Of a DNA stretch of 64,000 nucleotides, positions 1 to 10,553 are shown in pieces. A program made the translations under genes and the position numbers. This DNA comes from Oreocharis arfaki. Taxonomy: Eukaryota; Chordata; Aves; Passeriformes; Paramythiidae. The first letter of the stretch is position 1, and each line of letters opens with the position of its first letter. The stretch covers positions 1,364,001-1,428,000 of the forward strand of contig VZRR01012715.1 of NCBI GenBank assembly GCA_013398015.1, read 5' to 3'. The notes below the pieces were generated by a model. It was not told where the DNA came from. It was given only the letters and a program-made list of their open reading frames with translations, and searched no databases.

Positions 1-1675
1 TTAAATCTTAAGTCTGAGAATATTCAACTTTGAAATGTTAGACAGCAGCTTTATTCTGCTGTATACGTTATGGAATTTTGGAAAGGAAAGTGCTGTTGAA
101 TTGTAACTCAGCATTTTAGAAGAAAATTCAAGGCACTGTGTTAAGGTAACACACAATATTTGTTGGAAATGTACTGCTTCTGATGGATCTGACAACTGAA
201 ATTTATCTTACAGAAGGCTTTTTGATAGCATCCTTACGCACTAGCAATAAATACAGATACAATATCTGTCCAGTAGTCCTTAGCAGCTCTGTTAAGGATC
301 AGTCATAGTCAAAATTGGCAGAGATCCTTCAGCAATTAGCCAAAATGCCATGAATAAATTGAGTGACAAATATGTGAATTAATTTATAAAGCGGATGTAT
401 GCTTTATGCTTCCACATGCTTCACTGGAACAGAATTACAATTGATGTTTGAAATGCTCTCCATTGAAGGCTGTGACTAAAAAAATAGGGTAAAACCACAA
501 GGTTTTTTTAAAGATCTGATACTCCCATCCAGAAAAAATATTTTCCTCTTTGGTTTCTGCGTCTCAGAAGTAAAGTACTCCAGGAGATACATGAGAGGGG
601 CACTGGATTGGATAGTATAAAATGGAAAAGGAAGCACAAATACAGTTTTAGCAAAAACGTTTAAATGTTTTGTTTGAACTTGGCTGAGTAGTTGTTGACA
701 GGTCCGTTGATAATGTGAAGGTAACATCAATTTTTTGTTGATTGTTTTACATACAACAGATTTTTACGGAAAGCTATTACTAGATATGTAAAAGCAGAAA
801 AAATGTTTTGAAGTTGTCATAATTCAGTTTCTTCTATTAAAGACACTAAGAAAGTCTGTTCTTACTGAGATGATTCCTCCTATAATATCCAAAGACAAAC
901 TTTAAAGTGGATATACTTTAAAGTATATCTTAAACTTTATATACAGCATATACTTCTAGAATATCCAACAACATAACTTTTCAAAAATTGATTCCCCATT
1001 TTTATCTTAAAAGTTCTTACCAAAACTATTCCAGAAGCTCAGTTCTGATTGTCAGTGCATACTGGGTTTTTTTTATTGCATTGCACAACAACAAATTTGC
1101 CTTGTAAGTGCATATTAATAAATAGGTCTTCAGGGCTGTCTAAAAGACGTTGCGGTAAAATATTTGAAATGTTTTAGCTAATAGTGACTTAGTTACCTGT
1201 CATAATAACAAAAAGTAGATACTAAGTCTAGAGTAAACTTCCTCCTCAAGTCAGAGCAATATAGAAACATCATCTTCCTCTACTCAATGTGTATTGTTAT
1301 TTTTCTGTATTTAGTTTCAGAGTTAAGTTTTCATTTCCTAAATAATTGCAAGTCTCAGCCACTCAGTTTTTCTCTCATATTACAGCTGTGTAAAATAATA
1401 GGCTTTCTCAAAGCGAAGATGGTATCGTACTGTTTCTGATCTTTAAAATATTGTAGGCTTTCAAAACAAATTATTTTGAGTTAAAAAATTAAACTCGTCC
1501 TAATTTAAGGCATTTTTACTGTATACCTCCAAAGTCAAAGGATATTGCAGTTTTCTTTTTTAGCACGCTAAGAATTTAGCATTATCTAGCTGACGTGGCT
1601 TTATAAGAACTTAGTAGTTTAAGTTGTTTCTCAGTGTTAAAGTCATATTAAATGTTGACTGTTTTTTCCTTTCAG
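1..1675 (+). other. BIRC6: BIRC6 intron, 3' part (upstream exon outside window)
   Basis: This is non-coding sequence upstream of the first BIRC6 exon in the window. It ends in a pyrimidine-rich tract followed by CAG at 1673-1675, which is the splice acceptor. The open frames here are short, have no recognisable domain, and are typical of AT-rich intron. I see no RNA gene or clear transposon. Confidence 0.8.
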
Positions 1676-1805
1676 CTATACAAAGGTAGAATTAATGCTA
1701 CTAGTCATGTAATTCAACATCCAATGTATGGAGCTGGACACAAATTTCGTACTCTTCACTTGCCTGTCTCAACAACTCTAGCAGAGGTTCTTGATCGCGT
1801 GTCAG
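1676..1805 (+). CDS. BIRC6: BIRC6 coding exon w1 (start of ubiquitin-like region)
   Basis: This exon has 130 nt, giving 43 codons plus one base (start phase 0, end phase 1). It begins LYKGRINATSHVIQ and ends TLAEVLDRVS. By recall it is nearly identical to vertebrate BIRC6, a huge cytosolic and membrane-associated E2/E3 ubiquitin ligase that restrains caspases and SMAC. In the cryo-EM papers, as I remember them, this part of BIRC6 has a ubiquitin-like fold; that is not verified here. The acceptor is TTTCAG at 1670-1675. The frame to the next exon requires the exon to end at G1805, followed by GCAAGT, so the donor is GC rather than GT. The joined codon is G|AT (Asp), giving the conserved VSDTPSITAKL. 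Confidence 0.95.
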
Positions 1806-4017
1806 GCAAGTTTGGAATAGTTCATGGTTTTGTTTTGCTTTTTTTTAAACACAGTTTAAAAAAAAGAATCGTATGTTGTTTGTTTGACCATACAAATGAT
1901 ACTGCAAATATCAGTCTTTAAAACATGCTGTCTTTCATCCATTCATTAAACTTCCCCAGATTTTGTCAGTTAAATATCTTGGAGCTTAGTGATATATCTC
2001 AAGGTGGAGATGTATGTCCTGTGAAAAGGACCTTGATGAAGGCGCCATCTAATTTCTGTGAATATACATTTGTCTGCTAAACAAATATTTGCATTTGCTG
2101 ACTTAATGGAAATTGAAAAGCATAATTTACTTTTAGATATTAGTTTTAGAACGATGCGCAGTGAGAGGATAATGTTAAGGCATTGATTTATTTGTTTGTT
2201 TTTAAAATTTCAGTGCTTTCAGTTATACTACTTGAATATACACTGAGACATTAACCTCTCTGTAGGGAACTCTGTTGATCAGGTCTTCACACACCATAAT
2301 ATGGATTTTGACACCTGAATGGTAGACATTTCAACCTTAAAATGAATCACACCTTTAATTTTAGTGTTTATTTAATACTTGAGGAAACAGAACTGTATGT
2401 TAAAGGTTAGGGTTAATAATTTTTTAAAATTTAGTTAAATAGTAGCATTCATAGTGAAGATGTCCTGTCCATGCCAGAGCTCTCTAGGTAAAACCAGGCA
2501 AGATGCAAGTTGATTCTCCTCTAGTAATAATTAGATCAAAATATGGTTGGACATGTTAAATGAAAAATCAGTTTTATACATGTCTAGTTAAAAAAATTAA
2601 CAAATACAGGACTTCCTCTTTATTCTTAAGATATGGTTCTCAATAGTATCAAAAGAAAAGTCAAAGATCAGTAGAGCAATTATGTTTTCACCAGATGGGA
2701 GATGTGCACTGAACGGTGTTGCACATTCATCTGACTAGGAATGTATGTTCTTTTATATAGGTTTACTTGAATGTGTACTTTTTTGGAACTCAGTGTAGAT
2801 CAGCTTTTAAATTATGAGGCAGGTCTTTGTGAAGTTAAAAGGAACTATTGCTTTTTTATATCTGCGGAAAATTTTGACGTTGAAATTGCTAACAAATTTG
2901 TTAGGGCAATAAATGTTACCTAACAAGTGGATAGGAGTACTGAAATGGTATTTGGCAGAATACTAGAATAGGACAAGATGTGGTTTAGGATCTTAATAGA
3001 AAAATATCCATTCCTAGCAAAATGCTTGTATCTTACTTATCAAGGAATAGTTTACTACTTCTGATAGAATTTTATATTTATTTACTGTCCAGAATCATGT
3101 GTGAAATGTGACTAAGGTCTTTCTGACCACAAACTGCACAAAGATCCCATTACTGTAATGGGTGAGATGGTCACTTCATACAAGGTAGGGATCAGTTGTT
3201 GAGCAGTGACATAAACTGTACTGAGTAGCTGCCTTAGTGATGTATTGTGGTCAGCTTGATAGCCAGGGCTGTTAAGGACTGCAGAGGAGAAGGTGGTGAT
3301 GTGGAAAACTGTAATGTCTGTAATTGAAAATGCTCAAATGCTGACTTTGTAGGGCACCATAACTTTGGGGTTTGCTACAGCATTGTTATGCCTTGGCTTT
3401 GTGGCTCGTAGGGCATTCCATGAAGTCCATGGTTAGGACAGAGTAAAGAAGGCTTGGATATAAGAGGAGTAAGCGATGTATTTGGGGTGAGAGAGAGAGA
3501 AGGGATGGTCTGTGGGAGAAAAGAAAGAAAAGGCTGTCACCACTACAGCAATAGGAAGTCAGTAAGATCCTGTGTCGGAATCTGTCCCTTGGGTTGACAT
3601 CTTTTTTCTTAACTACTGTTAATGTCTCAAATTAATAATTTCATACTTTCTACATAAATGAATCACAAGAAGCATATTCATTTTGTACTTTTTTTCCCAG
3701 CTTCAAAAAAAAAAAAGAGGGGGGAAAGGGGTCATAAAATCACTGATAAATCGGCTGCTTACATCCCTTCAGCATAGGAAGAAAATGTGCAGTACACTGC
3801 AGATAGGATTGCCTAGGATGAGTACCGGTTAGTCTTGAGGTACTTTTGGATTTGGTCAGAAAAACTGAACAACAAATCTCGGTAGTTAAAATACTCTATC
3901 TGAATAGTTAAAATACTATTGCTTAACCTTCTTTAATAATTTTATTAATGACTTTTAAATTCTCTAGCAGTAAATGGACATTGAGTCCATGGGACAAAAC
4001 TAGAGCAACTCAGGAGT

Positions 4018-4053
4018 TTAATAATAGTAATAGTAGTAATAATAATAGTAGTA
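4018..4053. repeat. AAT/AGT trinucleotide microsatellite
   Basis: This is an imperfect run of TAA and TAG units, about 12 in number. It is a simple repeat in BIRC6 intron w1 with no evident function and could be length-polymorphic. Confidence 0.85.
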
Positions 4054-4094
4054 CTGATGAAAATGTTTTGGAAGCCAGCACACAGTTTCATAGA

Positions 4095-4162
4095 TGTGTG
4101 TGTGTCTGTGTATATATATTTACATACATGTGTTTGTACATATACACACACATCTATACACA
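4095..4162. repeat. Mixed TG / TA / CA dinucleotide repeat
   Basis: A short TG run changes to TA-rich and then CA-rich sequence, giving a roughly self-complementary alternating purine-pyrimidine tract. It produces spurious open frames on both strands. Confidence 0.8.
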
Positions 4163-5218
4163 GTGAGAGTGTACATGTGTGAATGTTGAGTACTAAGTGG
4201 CAGTAGTTTCACACTCTGTATCTTTTTTTAGTCTCCAGTCCTGTCTAACACAGACATAACCAATGTCTTCAGGCACAAATCATAATATATTTCCAAGCAG
4301 CCAAACCACATTCCTTTCAGCACCTCACCCACTGGTGACACACAGTTTAAGGTAGCTGGATGGTACTTCTAGACTTGAGTCTCGTTATAACTTAAAGCTG
4401 CTGTGACTATGTGGAAACAAGTTACTACTCAGAAGCAGTTAGAGAATTACTTGGCCATTTTGGTGCCAGTGTTGTACTGTAAAGGGTGTGAAATCATCCA
4501 TTGTCACCAATCATCAGTGATTTAATAAATTAGATTTAATAACTTATAGTTGTGATCTACACTGATGATTGAACCAAAATGGTTGAACTGCAATAATCAA
4601 ATGTTCTCTTAAACAGCTCAAGTTTTGGTTATGTAATGTACTTTAGGCATCTTCCAATTTCAAAGGAAGAGAATTTGCCAGTTCTGAAATTGGATCAGTG
4701 TGTAACATGAGATACCCAGGCCCAAATACAAGAGCCTATTTAAAGAAGTCTGCAGCTGTCGTTAAAAAAAAACAAAAACCAAGTTTTGGAATTTCTTTTT
4801 TTGTTGGACTTTTTTGCTGTTGTTGTTTTGTCAGGATTTTTTGTGAGTGTTTTGGTTCATTGCGTTTGGATGGGGTTCTTTTGCTTAATCTCATTTTTGG
4901 TTGATTGCAGCCATTTAGTGGGGTTTTTATTGTGGAAACACTTGACTCATCAAGTAATGGTTTTAAACTGTTGCAGATTTAAATTGTCAGAGAACAGAGT
5001 TTTGGGAGAGGAAGGGGACAGAATTACTGTAGTATCTTAATTCATCGGTATTGACAAGACTATTGCTGCCTGTGTTGGAACTCTGAGACACTAAAGTAGT
5101 TCAGAATAGCCTTGTAAACAGCTTACAAACTAATAAAATCAGCTTAGTATCTTGAAATGCTTTTCTTTCCTCTCTTTTTTGGTTTGTCCTTGTTCCCTCC
5201 ACCTCCATCCCCATATAG

Positions 5219-5350
5219 ATACACCCAGTATTACAGCTAAGCTAATTAATGAACAGAAGGAAGATAAAGAAAAAAAGAACTATGAAGAGAAAGAAAAAGT
5301 TAAAGCAGAAAATGGATTTCAGGACAATTACAGCGTTGTTGTTGCTTCTG
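5219..5350 (+). CDS. BIRC6: BIRC6 coding exon w2
   Basis: This exon has 132 nt and phase 1 at both ends, so skipping it would keep the frame. It reads TPSITAKLINEQKEDKEKKN, then a lysine/glutamate-rich stretch, and ends NGFQDNYSVVVAS. The middle is highly charged and probably a flexible linker between ordered parts. It matches BIRC6 by recall. The acceptor is TATAG and the donor is GTATGT. Open frames on both strands across this exon are shadows of its repetitive charged codons. Confidence 0.95.
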
Positions 5351-7626
5351 GTATGTTCTTTTCTTCTGTCTTTTATGAAATGGATCTTTCTGGTGTTGAA
5401 AGTGTGTATGTGGAAGAAAATACCTACCAAAAATTAATTTTATTAGTAGTGATGGTTAGAAAAATTGTAGTACCCAGTACTACAATTGTAATGTGACTGA
5501 CTGTTAGGTAGAAAGGATTGATTCCTGGTGGAACAACTGCCTCTAGCAGATTATACTGTGACAAATTTGTACCTACATAATCAGTGATATCTTCGTTGCT
5601 GTTGCTAGGGTATTTTGCAGCATTTTTTAAAGACACACCTGGAGCTTGGTGGGTGTTACTACTTCTACCTTTTTGCAGGAGCTGGTGCATCAGAGTTTAA
5701 CCACTTCTATTCCCAGAATATGCTTTGGAAATAAAATGTATCTACATACTTTCCATAATAGCTAAAGGTATTCTGCTGAAATCTGTCAGATGATGATGTC
5801 AGCATAAAACCATGTTATTCTACTTGGAAACAACTAATACTGGAATTTCTTTTAAAGCATGCAGTTTATAAAAACTAATGAGTTGAACCTTCAATAGTCT
5901 TTCATGTAAACCCTTTTCCTTCAGACCTATTGTTGGAGGATATAGATTGAACACAGTAATTTTGCAGTGGTACACACATGTTACAGTTCAGATGATGGCT
6001 GTAGAAGTCATTAGTTTTTTGGTTTGAAGTTGATTAATGAACTTCAAACTACTCCCTTTCTATCTAGCTTTCTGCCATTATTGAGGTACCTCAAGTTCAT
6101 TCACGCTTAATGAAGCATAAAGCAGAGATGCTGATTTCCTTTGACTTTTGGCACCAATATTTCTTAAGCTTTTTGTTTCAGGTTTTTAGATGTAGATATA
6201 ACTCTTAACGCAAATGTTGAATAGGGCAGCAGTTTCACTGAACTTAGTACACATTTAAAACAACATAGCTATGTTAATTACAGCATCTTTATCTGACAAG
6301 ATATTTACAGTAGGTGTCACTTAAACAAGTTAAACATGTTTTAGTAGTATCTGAAGTGTTAATAGGTCCAAGCAAAGTGTTAAAACATGAATAAAAAATC
6401 TAGAAAGAAACAAAAATATGCCAAGCTTTAAGATAGGGCATAGCGTAGTCAGCCATGTCATTCCAGTTGCATCGTTCATCCTACTGCCTGATATAGCCCA
6501 TTCTCTATTAGAAAGAAGCAGATTTCAGTTTTTTCTCATGTTGTTTTCCATATTCTCCAATTTAGTAAGAGTTTAAATGTAAGCTTATTTAATTTGCATT
6601 TGTTTTACTACCTGTTTGTCAAATATTTTCTTCTTTGTCATTAATTTTTCATATATTCTGAGGGTTTTTTAGTGTCCTCAGAATCTCAAGAAGTTAAAAG
6701 TATTTAACTTTTTACGTATTGGTAAAATTAATAGAGGGAGAAGATGGTACTCGCAGCCTGATCTTCCTGAGGCAAGCTAGTTTACAGTACTGAGATTGCT
6801 GGACAATGTCTTGCGTATTAGAGCTGCTCCTAATGATCAGCTGAACCCAGAGTGTATTACAGCATTTGAAGTGTGGATGTTGTTAGTTTCGCGTTGGCTC
6901 TTGGACAATGATAAGTTAGGAATTGCCTTTGTATCTTGACCTGCTGGCTTTTTACCTTGGTCTCTCACCTGCACAGAAGGGTACATGATTACAGTATAAT
7001 TTTGCTGTACCTTAAGTTAGCTTAAGCTGTCTTAAAATAAGGTAGTCTTGCTGTGTAATAACAGTAAGCTTTTATATAGCTATTCTGCCTCATAATTTTC
7101 ATGTAGTGATTACTTCAAATGTTTTGGGGCTAGGGAACTTGAAAAGCACATTTAGAGACGTTTTTCATCACGTGTGGTGCTATCAGTACTGGAGCTAAAG
7201 TCACCTTTGTAGGCCAGACAAGTGGTTGTTACTGAGCTGAAATGTCTGTCACTTTGAAAAATTTTGCCTCTCTTGCTTTCAGGTAAAAAGACAATCTGAA
7301 AAGTTTTGCTGTAGAGCCCATTGTGAGACACTCTCTTTAGCAAGGGCAGAATCAGAATAGCTTTTGCTTTTTTTATGCATGGTATGATCTAGTTATGGTT
7401 TGGTTTATGTTTGGGGATTAGGAGAATGCACAGCCTTTTAACTAAAAATACTGCGATTGTATTCAAATTATATTCGTCGTATTTTGTACATGGATGTTAT
7501 TCTGGTATTTAAGTAGCCAGTGAGGTTAAGTTCTTTTTTTCTATCATTGAAGGTTTTGAGTACATTGTATCTTGGCTGAAGGTATTAAATACTAGAAGAA
7601 CTTGAAATTTTTTACTTCTATACTAG
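5351..7626 (+). other. BIRC6: BIRC6 intron w2, 2.3 kb
   Basis: The intron is bounded by GTATGT and TACTAG. Short open frames (for example 5424-5690 and 7152-7343 on the minus strand) have no recognisable content. No transposon, RNA gene or conserved motif was recognised. Confidence 0.8.
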
Positions 7627-7794
7627 GTTTGAAATCCCAGTCAAAAAGAGCTGTTTCATCCACCCCTCCACGTCCACCATCAAGGCGAGGAAGAGTGATG
7701 GCAGATAAAGTTGGTACTTCTTCCTCAGGAGGAGAATCTTCCAGCAAGACCATTAGTGTTCCAGTCTTCCATCTATACCATAAACTACTACCGG
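7627..7794 (+). CDS. BIRC6: BIRC6 coding exon w3 (Ser/Pro/Arg-rich linker)
   Basis: This exon has 168 nt, 55 complete codons, and phase 1 at both ends. It reads LKSQSKRAVSSTPPRPPSRR, then a glycine/serine-rich stretch, and ends VPVFHLYHKLLP. The first two thirds look disordered and basic/proline-rich, with many possible phosphorylation sites. The last part returns to the ordered ubiquitin-like region. By recall the serine/glycine segment is where birds and mammals differ most in this window. The acceptor is ACTAG and the donor is the weaker GTAACT. Confidence 0.95.
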
Positions 7795-8053
7795 GTAACT
7801 TTAATAATACATTTTAAACATCAAAATTATGGTGTTTTTCAGTGTCTGACGTGGTCAGGAACTAGTTACAGTGCTAATGGGCATTAGCATCTTGGAAGTA
7901 TGGAACCCTTGTGGGCTGGTAACAGCCTTCAACTGGAAAGCATTATAGTATCATCATCTGCAGCATTGTAGCATCATAGTGGCTTGAAAAAAGTAGCAAT
8001 TATGTTGATCTCCCTTGAAGTTTAGTACCTCATTCCTAAAAACACCTCTCGAA

Positions 8054-8100
8054 ACACTTCCACTTTCATTTACACTTCCACTTTCATTTACAAATGAAAG
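8054..8100. repeat. 18-bp tandem duplication plus 9-bp hairpin
   Basis: The unit ACACTTCCACTTTCATTT occurs twice, end to end, at 8054-8071 and 8072-8089. The end of the second unit forms a perfect inverted repeat with the following bases (8081-8089 against 8092-8100, two-base loop). Confidence 0.9.
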
Positions 8101-8689
8101 CAGGGTGGGTTTGTAAGGTGACTTAGGTTTTCTTCCACGTGCAAGGCAGAACTGAACTGGTACTAGTGCCCTATTACTTCAGGTTCTAAGTGGGCAACCA
8201 TCTTGCATTGCTCTCTGAAAGGTTGATTTGCCAGTTTAGGAATATTCTTGAATTCCGTAACATTTGTGTTTTAAAGCAACAGCATGTTAAGCAGTTAGTC
8301 ATGTTCCATGTATATCCGATATGGTATGGCAAGGTTGCCAAGCTGCTGGCAATGTTGGCAATATCTGTTGTGTAGAAAGAAATTGGTGTGACTTAGATCA
8401 GGAATAAAGGACAGAAACACGGGTGAAACACGTCAGTATTATTATTACGCCAAGCGGCTTCTTGTCTGGATCCAGCTAATGGAATTCAGTGCTTAGCTTC
8501 TGATCAAAGTAATTTTCACCTAAAAAACCCCTAAATTTGAAACTTACTGTCAAATTACCAGCTTTGAGGCTGTCCTCTGGCTGTTATTGGCATGATCACA
8601 TACTTGGATTAAAATATCTAAAATTTGTAAGTGAAACCTGGTGGGATGAGTCCTGTGATTGGTGTGCCATGATGGATGGTTAGAGGCTC

Positions 8690-9306
8690 TTCCGAAGGGT
8701 AAGCAGATCAGGCACAGCATCTCTGCTGGGCAAGGGAGGGGATTGTCCTGCTCTGCTCTGCACTGGGGCGGCCTCACCTCGAGTGCTGGGGGCAGTTTTG
8801 GGTGACGTAATATAAGAAGGGCATAAAGCTATTAAAGAGAGTCCAGAAGAGGGCAATGCATAGGGTGAATGAGGAATGAATAGGCGTATGAGGAATGGCT
8901 GAAGTCACTTGGTCTCTTCAGCCTCAAGAAGAGGAGACTGAGGGCAGACCTCATTGCAGTTACAACTTCCTCATGAGGGGAAGAGGAGGGGCAGGCACTG
9001 ATCTCTTCTCTGTGGTGACCAGTGACAGGACCTGAGGGAATGGCCTGAGTTATGTCAGGGGGGGTTTAGGCTGGNNNNNNNNNNNNNNNNNNNNNNNNNG
9101 GTTCTTCCTCCAGAGGGTGGTTGGGCTCTGGAACAGGCACTGGAACAGGCTCCCCAGGGAAGTGGTCACAGCACCAGCCTGACAGAGTTCAAAAAGAGTT
9201 TGGACAACGCTTTCAGGCACATGGTGTGATTCTTGGGGCTATCCTTTGTAGGGCCAGGAGCTGGACTTTGATCCTTGTGAGTCCCAACTCAGGATAATCT
9301 ATGATA
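8690..9306 (+). mobile_element. CR1 LINE, 5'-truncated 3' end
   Basis: This is a plus-oriented fragment of the chicken-repeat-1 non-LTR retrotransposon, the main LINE of birds. It is recognised by the remnant GATTGTCCTGCTCTGCTCTG, by the tract ending AAGAGGAGACTGAGGGCAGA, by the 'tctggaacaggcactggaac' region, and by the degenerate tail ending ATCTATGAT. The coding frames are broken. The element is split by a 25-N gap at 9075-9099. The 5' boundary is approximate. Confidence 0.9.
9075..9099. other. Assembly gap (25 N)
   Basis: This is a run of 25 unresolved bases within the CR1 element. The round length suggests a placeholder gap rather than a measured one. Confidence 0.98.
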
Positions 9307-10379
9307 CTGCTATTTTGGAGATGAGATCAAAACCCAGTGCCCATTTTCAGTATTTAGCTGGTAAGGGTTGACTGTCTTGTGACAGTCATGTAGACCATTC
9401 TGTATTTGTGATCTGGTCATGTCTTATACAGCAGACAGTTGTTACAAAAAAATAAGCCATGCAAAGAAAATCAGTGATGGGGGAAAAAAAGGGCAGAAAA
9501 CCTATTCACTTGTACAATGGCAAGGCATTTTTAGTTTTTGTTTTTCTTGAGACACAATCTTCAACTGAAGAAACAGGTTGTTACTGAAGAACTCTTGGAT
9601 GTTGTTTTACTTGCTTAAGTACAGTCAAGATGAAATGGACATGCTATTTATTATTTGATCCAGCTCTAAAATATTTTATGTGTAAATCTACTTGTGGTCA
9701 AGCAAAATGTTTCTGCATTGAGAGTAGCTTGTAATTTCAGGGACCAACATACTTGTAATCAACAAAGTGGCCAAAATCCGAATTTGAGTAATCAATTTGG
9801 ACTGTATTGCATGTGCATTTCAAGTTGACATTGCTGTGGAGAAAAGTAGTCCTGGCAGTGCCCTCCTTTTCTTTTTTTTTCTGCTGAGTTCTGCTGTCTT
9901 GATGCAGGAGTAGTAAGCTATGCTTGAGATTAGTAGGACTGGAAAAGAATTCCGGGTTTCTTTGTTTTCCACTTTTTTCCATACCATCCATTTTACCTTA
10001 TGGTCACACATACCTCTGTGCCCCCACAGTTCAAGGGTAATGCATAGGTGGTGTTTAATAGAAGGAGACAGCCAGTACCCACTTAAAATGCACATCAATT
10101 TACAGCCTTAGCCATTTGCTAAATATGCCAAGTGCTTGTGCTCTCAGCACAGAGCTGCCTTAGGGAATGTTGGCATAGGTCTTTTTGATGATTGGTTCCA
10201 AACTGATGGGGCGCCTTTTCCCAAGAGACCAAATGGTGAAGTTAAGGCCTTAGTTTGGAGCCAGATAATATTTAGTGTGTTTGGCATCTGTGGTGCAAGT
10301 AATGAACAGCACCTGGATATGTATGTTGAAATAACCCAATCAGAATTTTCTTCTCTGACTTGATGCCATTGTTGTCTAG

Positions 10380-10553
10380 GTCAACCATTACCAGCTGAAA
10401 TGACACTTGCCCAGCTTCTGACTCTGCTGTATGACCGTAAACTCCCTCAGGGATACCGATCAATAGATTTGACAGTTAAACTTGGCTCCAAAGTAATCTC
10501 AGATCCAAGCTTATCAAAAACAGACTCATTTAAACGTCTTCACACAGAAAAAG
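10380..10553 (+). CDS. BIRC6: BIRC6 coding exon w4 (ubiquitin-like region)
   Basis: This exon has 174 nt, 57 complete codons, and phase 1 at both ends. The first codon, completed from exon w3, gives G, followed by QPLPAEMTLAQLLTLLYDRK and then YRSIDLTVKLGSKV. The exon ends FKRLHTEK. The alternating hydrophobic pattern suits a beta/helix fold, in line with the ubiquitin-like region reported for BIRC6. The donor is the strong GTGAGT. The sequence is very close to human BIRC6 by recall. Confidence 0.95.

Larger units (their letters stand above)
1806..5218 (+). other. BIRC6: BIRC6 intron w1 (GC-AG type), 3.4 kb
   Basis: The intron runs from a GCAAGT donor to a CATATAG acceptor. Inside are simple repeats: an AAT/AGT trinucleotide tract near 4018-4053 and a mixed TG/TA/CA dinucleotide tract near 4095-4162. 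Small open frames around 4700-5040 and 3945-4166 overlap these low-complexity stretches and have no coding features. I see no RNA gene or nested gene. Confidence 0.8.
7795..10379 (+). other. BIRC6: BIRC6 intron w3, 2.6 kb, with CR1 and gap
   Basis: The intron contains an 18-bp tandem duplication and adjoining hairpin (8054-8100), a CR1 LINE 3' fragment (about 8690-9306) and a 25-N gap (9075-9099). The small frames near 9737-10363 on both strands have no coding features. The acceptor is TTGTCTAG at 10372-10379. Confidence 0.85.
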
